Shown: positions 57,518 to 64,000 of the stretch, in pieces | Numbering within the stretch: the stretch's first letter is position 1 | Layout: every line of letters starts with the position of its first letter | Assembly (NCBI RefSeq): GCF_014199295.1 | Contig: NZ_JACIJH010000009.1 | Span: forward strand, 1 to 64,000 | From: Sphingopyxis panaciterrulae | GTDB lineage: Bacteria > Pseudomonadota > Alphaproteobacteria > Sphingomonadales > Sphingomonadaceae | Length of the DNA stretch: 64,000 nt | Direction of reading: 5' to 3' | Made by a program: the position numbers and the translations under genes | The notes under the pieces: generated by a model | Told to the model about the DNA's origin: nothing | Database searches by the model: none | Seen by the model: the letters and a program-made list of their open reading frames with translations, nothing else

Positions 57518-58441
57518 ATGAAAATAGAAATCGATCATCTTCCAGCAAAGCGGCAGGGCGAACTCGAACGCATCAAGACGGTGCTGATGGAGGAGTTCGC
57601 GCGGTCGATCGAGCGAGCGACGCAGCCTGGCAAGCGCAACGGCAAGATCCTCAAGATCATCCTGTTCGGCAGCTACGCCCGTGACGATTGGGTGGACGAG
57701 CCAGATAACGGCTATCAGTCGGACTTCGATCTGCTCATCATCGTCAGCCACGAAGACCTGACCGACATCGCCGACTACTGGTATATCGCGGAAGACAAGA
57801 TTCTGCGCGACCGGTCGATTGGGCGGACGGTGAACATCATCGTCCATACGCTGGCCGAGGTAAATCGGGCACTGACCCGCGGCGAGTATTTCTGGGTCGA
57901 TATCATTCGGGACGGTATTCTGCTGTACGATCTGCCCAACCATGCACTGGCGACGCCGAAGCCACTTACAGCGGCTGATGCCTACGAGATGGCAAAGGAA
58001 TACTTTGATGAAGGATATGCGGAGGCGGGTCGTCGATTGGAAGCTTTTGCTTTTGAATTTGATAAAGCAAAAGGCGATAAGGGATGGTTGAAAGGAGCGG
58101 CCTTCGCCCTTCATCAAGCTGTAGAACGGCTCTACGGTTGTTATCTCCTGACAACGACCTTCTATTTTCCTCGTTCCCACAATATAAAATTTTTGCGTTC
58201 ACTGGCTGAAGGGCAGGAGTCTCGGCTGATCCAAGCTTGGCTGCGGAACACCAAGATTGACCGACGGCGCTTCGAATTATTGAAACGTGCTTATGTCGAG
58301 GCTCGTTATTCGCCTAACTACGAGATAAGCGCAGATGATCTTGAAGCGTTGGCGGCTTCGGCCTGTAATTTACGCGACATCGTGCAGACGATTTGCATGG
58401 ATCGAATAGAGCAGCTTCGTGTAGAATCGAAGAAATCCTGA
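57518..58441 (+). CDS. MNT-HEPN fusion protein, copy 2
   Basis: A 307-residue paralogue of 30205-31134. It shares IDHLPAKRQGELERI at the N-terminus, the nucleotidyltransferase motif IILFGSYARDDWVDEP, GYQSDFDLLIIV and the HEPN block LKGAAFALHQAVERLYGCYL, then VEARYSPNYEIS. The DxD pair is intact. From about 57990 the DNA becomes clearly more AT-rich while the protein stays aligned, hinting at mosaic origin. The start ATG follows GAACGG, a weak site. It may be toxin and antitoxin in one chain. Confidence 0.85.
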   Translation: MKIEIDHLPAKRQGELERIKTVLMEEFARSIERATQPGKRNGKILKIILFGSYARDDWVDEPDNGYQSDFDLLIIVSHEDLTDIADYWYIAEDKILRDRSIGRTVNIIVHTLAEVNRALTRGEYFWVDIIRDGILLYDLPNHALATPKPLTAADAYEMAKEYFDEGYAEAGRRLEAFAFEFDKAKGDKGWLKGAAFALHQAVERLYGCYLLTTTFYFPRSHNIKFLRSLAEGQESRLIQAWLRNTKIDRRRFELLKRAYVEARYSPNYEISADDLEALAASACNLRDIVQTICMDRIEQLRVESKKS

Positions 58442-58519
58442 AGATTTGCAGTTTTACATTGCTTTTTTATCAAACTCGCGCCAGACTGTACTGACTATGC
58501 AAATAGGAGTGCCGAGTCC

Positions 58520-58969
58520 ATGTCGGAAATGAACGAAACGCTGGTTACATTGACCGCAGATATTGTTGCAGCGCACGTCAGCCATAATAATGTCACGGTG
58601 TCTGATCTACCAATGTTGATCCAAAACGTCCACTCCGCGCTCGCCGGATTGGATAAGGACGCCGAACCGGAGGCGCCGAAACAAGAGCCCGCCGTCTCGA
58701 TTCGCTCATCGGTCAAGCCCGACTACATCGTCTGCCTTGAGGACGGAAAGAAGCTGAAAATGCTCAGGCGTTATTTGATGACGAACTTCGGCATGACGCC
58801 TGATGAGTATCGCGCGAAGTGGGGACTGCCCAAGGACTACCCGATGGTCGCGCCCAGCTATGCCGAAAAGCGGCGCACCCTGGCGAAGGAAATCGGCTTG
58901 GGCCGCCTGGATGGAGGACGCAAGAAAGGCGTTCCAGCACGGAAGGGGCGTAAACCGGCAGGCCAATAA
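58520..58969 (+). CDS. MucR/Ros-family regulator without zinc ligands
   Basis: A 149-residue regulator. The N-terminal oligomerisation region is TLTADIVAAHVSHNNVTVSD. The DNA-binding core is YIVCLEDGKKLKMLRRYLMT, then NFGMTPDEYRAKWGLPKDYP. Compared with Ros (Cys-x-x-Cys ... His ... His), the second Cys is Asp and both His are Tyr and Asn, so no zinc site remains, as in some rhizobial homologues. A basic C-terminal tail follows. It lies 78 bp after MNT-HEPN copy 2. Confidence 0.85.
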   Translation: MSEMNETLVTLTADIVAAHVSHNNVTVSDLPMLIQNVHSALAGLDKDAEPEAPKQEPAVSIRSSVKPDYIVCLEDGKKLKMLRRYLMTNFGMTPDEYRAKWGLPKDYPMVAPSYAEKRRTLAKEIGLGRLDGGRKKGVPARKGRKPAGQ

Positions 58970-59006
58970 GGTCGGCGGCGCTGAGCTTCTGCCTATTTGG
59001 CTGCCT

Positions 59007-59681
59007 TTATCCTGCGAGAACTTCCTTTAGCACGCGGGCTGTGACGGACTGCGCCGTCGAGACCAAGTGCGCCCTATTGTCGCGAAGCATCAAATTTCCG
59101 ATAATCTTGCGAACGAATTCCGGGTCGACCTTCTCGACGACGGCCAATGCTGCGGAGCATCGGTCCTGGCCGCATTGTTTCATCGCAGCGACGACATAAT
59201 CCGTGCCGAAATGATCGGCGACCGCCGCGAGGTCGAACATGTCTCGCGGTTGCAGGCTGCTACCTCGATAATAGATTTTCTTCGCGATAATCTCGTCCGG
59301 GCGATCCATCGTCACTTGGTGGCCGTTCACTTCGCGAGACGAGGTTGGATATGCAAGAATATGCGAGCAGCATATGAAGTCGATCTCGCCCAGATCCTGA
59401 TAGGCCAGACGCAATGTTCGCGTTCCGTCGGTGGAGTAGCTGCTCGGCTTCGATGCGATCCGATATCTCTGCGTCTCCGGGTTCAGATACGGTAGCAGCT
59501 GAGGGTCATCGATGAAGATGTCGATATCGTAGCTTTCGCGATGATCGATTTCGAGCATCAGCGCGGTGCCCCCGCCAAAACTCCATTGCGGTTTGAAGCC
59601 GATGGCCTCTTCGGTTTTGCTGATAATTTCTACGGCGCAGGTAAACAGCTCCGCCCAGTGGCTTGGATGGGCGGCCCCCAT
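59007..59681 (-). CDS. AbiEii/AbiGii-like nucleotidyltransferase
   Basis: A 224-residue type IV toxin-like NTase. The active-site block is WSFGGGTALMLEIDHRESYD, then IDIFIDD, with the DxD pair. A later DRPDEIIAKKIYYRG with Lys-Lys is typical of the family. AbiEii toxins transfer nucleotides to tRNA and act in phage abortive infection. The start directly abuts the stop (TAA-ATG) of the small upstream gene, its likely partner. Confidence 0.85.
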   Translation of the reverse strand: MGAAHPSHWAELFTCAVEIISKTEEAIGFKPQWSFGGGTALMLEIDHRESYDIDIFIDDPQLLPYLNPETQRYRIASKPSSYSTDGTRTLRLAYQDLGEIDFICCSHILAYPTSSREVNGHQVTMDRPDEIIAKKIYYRGSSLQPRDMFDLAAVADHFGTDYVVAAMKQCGQDRCSAALAVVEKVDPEFVRKIIGNLMLRDNRAHLVSTAQSVTARVLKEVLAG

Positions 59682-59951
59682 TTATGCCGCCAGCGGCAGA
59701 CTATAACCGGAAACCTTTTCGAAGGCGCCTGCGACCCTGCCGACGGCGGCTGCGTCGAGACCCATGTGCTTGACGAACGTCTTTTGCAGGGTGGGCGCGA
59801 CTTCGGAGAAAAACGCGAACGCGGACGCATTGAATGTCTTGGCGCTATTCGGGTCGATAATCAGCGCCGCAAGCTGATGCGCGGACAGGTTCGCGCCATA
59901 AGGCGCGTTCACCGTCGTCATCACCTGAATCTCTACACCAGTCATCGTCAT
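59682..59951 (-). CDS. Small partner protein of the AbiEii-like gene
   Basis: An 89-residue protein with a helical body (NASAFAFFSEVAPTLQKTFV, KHMGLDAAAVGRVAGAFEKV). It does not look like the wHTH AbiEi antitoxin. The abutting arrangement with the NTase suggests a cognate antitoxin or adaptor of unfamiliar type. Starts at 59951 or 59945 are equally possible. Confidence 0.6.
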   Translation of the reverse strand: MTMTGVEIQVMTTVNAPYGANLSAHQLAALIIDPNSAKTFNASAFAFFSEVAPTLQKTFVKHMGLDAAAVGRVAGAFEKVSGYSLPLAA

Positions 59952-60170
59952 CTCGATATTCCGGCTTTATGCCGCCGCATCTATATATGACTTCGGGATT
60001 ACCAAAACAAGAAAGCCAGTCAGCCGGCTCCTGAGCGACGGGGGGCTCGTTTTTCGCCATGCGGCTTTTCGAGCCTCTGCACGCTGTCTTCTCGCCAGCA
60101 CCATCCCCGCGACGTGACCGAACCGACCGGTTCGCTCGCGCCAAGCTGAAACAAGCCACGGGCAGAGGGC

Positions 60171-60569
60171 ATGGCGGTCGGGGATGGCAATGCGGACGAT
60201 GGGGGCTTCGACGTCGAGGAACGTCGGACTCGCTTCTGCCGCCTGATGCTCGCCGAACGCCATATCATCGCCCGCTATCTCAAGCAGAATGACTGGAACC
60301 ATGCGGGCTTCATCATGCTGCTCGAACTCTATGTCGCCACCGGACCGCTTTCCGTTTCGAGCCTCGGATATGCGAGCGGCGCATCGCTGGCGACCGCGGG
60401 ACGGCTCGCTGCCGATCTCGAGATCCGGCACCTTATAACCCGCAGCAAGGACCCTCACGATGCGCGCCGAACCCATATCACCATGGCCCCGCGCGGCTAC
60501 GCGGCGATGCGATGCATCATCGACGACTGCGGGGCTGCGCGCGGGAGGTTGCAGCCTCTCGAGATATAG
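60171..60569 (+). CDS. MarR-like winged-helix regulator
   Basis: A 132-residue protein. The wHTH (about 45-115) has AGFIMLLELYVATGPLSVSS, then SGASLATAGRLAADLEIRHL and RSKDPHDARRTHITMAPRGY, the last being the MarR wing with the DxR motif. It lies in the direction of the next membrane-protein gene. The start ATG lacks a strong ribosome site. Target unknown; regulation of transfer genes is possible. Confidence 0.75.
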   Translation: MAVGDGNADDGGFDVEERRTRFCRLMLAERHIIARYLKQNDWNHAGFIMLLELYVATGPLSVSSLGYASGASLATAGRLAADLEIRHLITRSKDPHDARRTHITMAPRGYAAMRCIIDDCGAARGRLQPLEI

Positions 60570-60714
60570 CGCGGAGTGGGGCGAGTGCGGGCGGCAGAGC
60601 GGGAAGCGGAGGGGTGTGGTATTGGAACGAGAGGGGAGGATGTCCTTCTTTTTGGCGCAAAAACGCGATTCCTTTCTGATGCTGTCCATGATATGTTCTG
60701 CGGCGAGCAAAGTC

Positions 60715-61158
60715 ATGGCCGATAGTCTATCTTCACCAGCATCCGAAGCCGCCATCCCGCAGCCCAAGGCTGCCGATTGGCTTTGGCGGCCGTGGTACGC
60801 CAAGCTCTGGTGGACAGCGATTCCGCTCTATTGGGGCGCTGCGATCGCCTCGCTCAAGGTTCCGGCGATGTCGCCGTTTTTCGATAGGGCTTTCGCGGGC
60901 TATCTGAACATGCTGTTCTTTCCGTTCACGGCGCTGCTCGTGCTGGGTTTCGGATTTGTCCACGCATGGCTTGACAGGCCGCTCGTGGGTGATCCGCGCT
61001 CGGATGAAGAGTTCGAAGAACTCGAATGTATGAACACCGAGGACGAGGAGTGGGAGCGTCTTGGCCCTCATTGGTCCGTGGATATCTATGACCCTCGCTC
61101 GGGTGGTCTCTACATCGGCAACCCCAACAGCCTTCAACATCCGGGGCGTCGATATTAG
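60715..61158 (+). CDS. Two-helix membrane protein next to traG
   Basis: About 147 residues. Hydrophobic segments occur at about 37-52 and 66-84 (NMLFFPFTALLVLGFGFVHA). An acidic cytoplasmic tail follows, with EEFEELECMNTEDEEWERLG. Starts at 60640 and 60715 are both in frame, the former with GGGGAGG too close. Its 3' end overlaps the convergent traG stop by 4 bp. Not recognised. Confidence 0.55.
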   Translation: MADSLSSPASEAAIPQPKAADWLWRPWYAKLWWTAIPLYWGAAIASLKVPAMSPFFDRAFAGYLNMLFFPFTALLVLGFGFVHAWLDRPLVGDPRSDEEFEELECMNTEDEEWERLGPHWSVDIYDPRSGGLYIGNPNSLQHPGRRY

Positions 61159-64000
61159 CGTTTCTTATTGTTATCGCCATCGAATGGGCCGTTCGCCAAA
61201 TCCGTAGAAAATCTTCCCTTGCTGAGGATCGTCGATTGTTCGAGCGAAGTCATAGGTCCAGTGATGTCGGCTGTACCGCGGGCGGAATCAGCTTGGTCGA
61301 GATAGCGATTCCTCAGCCCTTCCTGTCCGAGAACTTGCCGGTGCAATTCGCGGGTAAAGGTGGCTTCTGGGGTGGCCGAGCGCGCAGCGGCGCGCTCGGC
61401 TGCAGAAATTGCGCCTCGGACATCGTAGTTGACGATATCGAGCGATGCTTGGGCAGTTTCGTTGCTTATGCCAATGTCGGTGCTGTTGAAACCTATGCCA
61501 CCGGAAACGCGACCTTTTGACGACTTGGATGTCCGCGGGCGCCCCTTTGGCCCGCCGCTGTGAGAAGCGTAGTCGCCGCTTTCCGCGCTTGCCCCTAAGT
61601 TTCCGTCCACAGACGTACCCATAGACACGTTATCTTGCGCCGTTCGCACTATCGCGCGCTGCCACCCTGTCTGTGCGATGACCGCCGACACGTCGCGCTG
61701 CAGAGTGTCGGCAACCTGCGGATTAAGCCGCCACTCGCCCTTGCGATCCATCTCGAACCCGCCCTTGAGCCAGTTCGCCATCATCGCCTGGCCCTCGGGG
61801 CCGCTGCTCAGCATATGCTCGATCGTATCGGGTCCCGCCTGTTTGCCGGCCTCATATTTGGTGCTGGTATCGCTGCGCGCCGATTGCGCGAACCCCGTGC
61901 TGCTCGACACCAGCAGGTCATTGTCTGCGAAGCTGAACCGCGCGCGGCCGCCCCCGGCAATTGCCCCATATTGACTGTCATTGATGAGCCCGGCGCGATG
62001 AAGCTGTTCCGCAACTTCCGACGAAACATTGAGATTGAGGTCGCCATTCTGCGCTATCGCGAGCTGGCGTTTCGTCATAGTGATGCCTTCGGCGCGCAGC
62101 AGTCCCTGCATACGCGATAGCCGTTCATTCTCCACCACCCGTGTCAGCCGTTCGTTGCGCGCGCGATCGGCGATGCCCGCCGCGCCGCCCTCGGCCATTT
62201 CGACCTGATTGCCCGCCGTGCGGTTGAGCGCTCCGATGAAGGCATCGAGCCGCGCGGCCTCGCGGGTCGATACGCCCGCCGCCGCCGCGCCTTCCGCAAA
62301 CCCGAAATTGTCGCTCTGCCGCCGCTGCTCGCCGATCCGCGCGGCGCTGCGAACGCCGCCATGGCCGACCTCGCGCTGCGCATCGAGCTTGCCCGACCGC
62401 TCGGCGAAGTCGTAGCCCGCTGCTTCGCGCGTACGGCCATAGACGCTCGCGCCTTCGTGCCCGGCCTCGGCGGTTGCGCCGTCGGCGGTGCCGAGCTGGA
62501 CCGAGGCGTTGTACATTTCGAGAGCGCGCATGACCTGCCCCTCGTTGCGGCCCGTCGAGCGCGAAAGCGAGGAAATCGCCGTCGAACGGGCCTCGCCTGA
62601 CAGGGTATTGATGAATCCGATGCGGCGCGAGGTTTCGTCGACGGAGAGGCCGAGCATCGCCGCCGCATTCCGCTGACCTTCATTATTGCCGGTGCGCCAT
62701 GCCTGTTCGGTCGCGACATTGCGCCGCTCGATGCCTGCGACATTATCGCCGGCGTAATCGCGGCGGCCTTCCATCGCGCCGACCTGGATCCGTGCGCCTG
62801 TCAGGTCGTTTCGCAGCATCTGTTCCTGCTCGTAGCTGTTGGCGATGAGCTTGGCGAAGGTCGGGTCGGCCGACGCCTGCGCGATTACCGTCGAGGCCTT
62901 GAGATCGGCATCCTTGCCTTCATAGCCGTTTCGCTCGAAGTGCCGCCGCGCGCCCAGGAACATCATGTCATAGGCGCGCGTGTCCCCGAAAGCCTTCCAT
63001 TGCACCATGTTCTGCGTGAAAGCCGCGAAGGCACGCTCGCCCGATTGTCCCTCCCCGAAATAGCTCGTGCCGAGGGCGCGGAGCGCGTCCTTCTCGGCAA
63101 AATTGTGAATCGCCGAGGTGGTCGCGTTGGCGCGCACGGCGGCGGCGGTTGCGGGATGCGAGAGGTCGCGGCCGACGAGAGCAGGGGCAAGACCACCAAG
63201 TTCACGCGCGGCATCGGTCGCGCCGAGTGCGAAACCCGTCGTTCCCGCCGCACCGGGCGTGCGGTCGGCCAGATATCCGCCGGCCGCACCGAACGCCCGG
63301 TTGCTGCCGAGCGTCGACCGCTCCCCGAAATCCCCAAAGCTCGACACCGCGCTGCGCCGCGCCATCGTGCCGGTCGCGGAGGCCTGCGCTTCGAGCGCCT
63401 GCGCCCGGCCTTCGTTCGTCACGATCGGCGTCGCTGCCACAGTTCCCTGGCCCTGCGCGCCGAGCGCGCCGCTGGTGAACGAGGTGAAGACATTGCCCGA
63501 GAAGCGGAAAACAGTGAAGACGAAGGCGCCGGCGAGACCCGCTGCCGCGGTGCGGAAGCTGCCGAAGATCGCGAGCGCCTTCATCGCCGAAGAAGGCGCC
63601 AGCATCCAGGCATTGGCGGCGACATGGTTCGAGCGCATCTCCGCGAGCACATCCATCGCGCGCCCGAGCGTGAGCTGGTAGATGCCGGCGTCGATCACGC
63701 CCCACATGGCGACGAACACGAACAGACCAAGCGCGAAGGAGGCGACGCGCAGGTTGATCGGGGTCAGGATGAAGAGCAGCGCGATCGGCATCATGAACAG
63801 CATGATGCCGAACACCGTCGCGCGGATCGTCGGCATCCATTCGTTGGCGGTCGACATGGTCGCAAGCCCACTCGATACGACCGCGCGGTTCGCCATGACG
63901 CGCGCGGCTGTGGCCGGACTGTCCTCGAACAGCACGTCGCCGACGGCGTTTCCGAGATTGATGTTGGTCATGAGTTGCTGGAGCGTCAGTGGCGTCGCGA
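61155..64000 (-). CDS. traG: TraG, mating-pair stabilisation protein (partial)
   Basis: The C-terminal 948 codons of an F-type TraG. A membrane part follows the window edge (ATVFGIMLFMMPIALLFILT, FALGLFVFVAMWGVIDAGIY, a third near FVFTVFRFSGNVFTSF). Then comes a long Ala/Gly/Glu-rich helical region with YGRTREAAGYDF and a C-terminal segment. In F, the N-terminus helps pilus assembly and the C-terminus stabilises mating pairs. The frame stays open past 64000 with no stop, so the Met at 63969-63971 is internal. It confirms an MPF_F-type system. Confidence 0.85.
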   Translation of the reverse strand, partial: ATPLTLQQLMTNINLGNAVGDVLFEDSPATAARVMANRAVVSSGLATMSTANEWMPTIRATVFGIMLFMMPIALLFILTPINLRVASFALGLFVFVAMWGVIDAGIYQLTLGRAMDVLAEMRSNHVAANAWMLAPSSAMKALAIFGSFRTAAAGLAGAFVFTVFRFSGNVFTSFTSGALGAQGQGTVAATPIVTNEGRAQALEAQASATGTMARRSAVSSFGDFGERSTLGSNRAFGAAGGYLADRTPGAAGTTGFALGATDAARELGGLAPALVGRDLSHPATAAAVRANATTSAIHNFAEKDALRALGTSYFGEGQSGERAFAAFTQNMVQWKAFGDTRAYDMMFLGARRHFERNGYEGKDADLKASTVIAQASADPTFAKLIANSYEQEQMLRNDLTGARIQVGAMEGRRDYAGDNVAGIERRNVATEQAWRTGNNEGQRNAAAMLGLSVDETSRRIGFINTLSGEARSTAISSLSRSTGRNEGQVMRALEMYNASVQLGTADGATAEAGHEGASVYGRTREAAGYDFAERSGKLDAQREVGHGGVRSAARIGEQRRQSDNFGFAEGAAAAGVSTREAARLDAFIGALNRTAGNQVEMAEGGAAGIADRARNERLTRVVENERLSRMQGLLRAEGITMTKRQLAIAQNGDLNLNVSSEVAEQLHRAGLINDSQYGAIAGGGRARFSFADNDLLVSSSTGFAQSARSDTSTKYEAGKQAGPDTIEHMLSSGPEGQAMMANWLKGGFEMDRKGEWRLNPQVADTLQRDVSAVIAQTGWQRAIVRTAQDNVSMGTSVDGNLGASAESGDYASHSGGPKGRPRTSKSSKGRVSGGIGFNSTDIGISNETAQASLDIVNYDVRGAISAAERAAARSATPEATFTRELHRQVLGQEGLRNRYLDQADSARGTADITGPMTSLEQSTILSKGRFSTDLANGPFDGDNNKKR

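Noticed and set aside
63969..63971. Met at 63971 as the traG start
   Set aside because: The frame stays open to the window edge and the first residues look internal; TraG normally has more membrane segments before this point.
1..64000. CRISPR arrays, tRNA or rRNA genes
   Set aside because: No regularly spaced repeat array and no recognisable tRNA or rRNA sequence was seen on either strand by eye.

Overview
The DNA is GC-rich and looks like a sphingomonad (Alphaproteobacteria, Sphingomonadaceae) conjugative plasmid or integrative conjugative element. The basis is the F-like transfer genes (TraD, MobF TraI, TraG), a complete PRTRC cassette with ParB, DUF2958/DUF2493/DUF2285/RadC backbone genes, and a sphingomonad-style lasso-peptide locus with TonB receptor and FecIR. 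This is inferred from protein families; no rRNA, tRNA or CRISPR array was seen.

Region 1 (1-9.5 kb) is chromosome-like cargo. It holds a YggS gene cut short beside short direct repeats, a di-iron RIC-type repair protein, an ECF sigma/FolE/DUF2231/membrane-protein operon, an NTF2-TetR pair, DNA glycosylase Tag, and a metal module (CadR-like MerR, a divergent CDF exporter, DUF3703, a TonB receptor). A roughly 60-bp intergenic repeat occurs three times here.

Region 2 (9.5-27 kb) is element backbone: a CHC2-Toprim primase, several conserved hypothetical proteins, a zinc peptidase-like protein, and the PRTRC cassette (ParB, E, C, F, B, A, ThiF), which carries ubiquitin-like, E2-like, JAMM and E1-like parts. 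Two toxin-antitoxin pairs flank a small N6-methylase-like protein. A 0.9-kb non-coding, palindrome-rich tract, an SSB-tailed protein and a DUF2493 protein follow.

Region 3 (27.1-34.2 kb) looks like a discrete island. Near-identical 25-bp repeats flank a controller-methylase-endonuclease operon (XamI-like), an MNT-HEPN protein with a small sigma-region-4-like partner, and two tandem tyrosine recombinases. It is visibly less GC-rich in its restriction-modification (RM) half.

Region 4 (34.2-44.2 kb) is the transfer region: a hairpin-rich candidate oriT, a strong sigma70-like promoter, ribbon-helix-helix protein, TraD, TraI, and a membrane nuclease-lytic transglycosylase frame, then DUF2285, RadC and small membrane or regulatory genes.

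Region 5 (44.5-56.7 kb) is the most interesting. A LuxR/LuxI quorum-sensing pair runs straight into a PhyH dioxygenase, a GntR regulator, two 40-residue lasso-peptide precursors, the B protease with fused recognition domain, and the C cyclase. Convergent to these is an operon of FecI-like sigma, FecR, STN-type TonB receptor and AtxE-like lasso isopeptidase. The layout suggests AHL-linked production of two lasso peptides, hairpin-tuned precursor:enzyme ratios, then receptor uptake, sensing and hydrolysis.

Region 6 (57-64 kb) carries a second copy of the sigma4-like/MNT-HEPN pair, a zinc-less MucR homologue, an AbiEii-like nucleotidyltransferase with a small partner, a MarR-like regulator, a membrane protein, and the 3' part of traG, which runs off the window.
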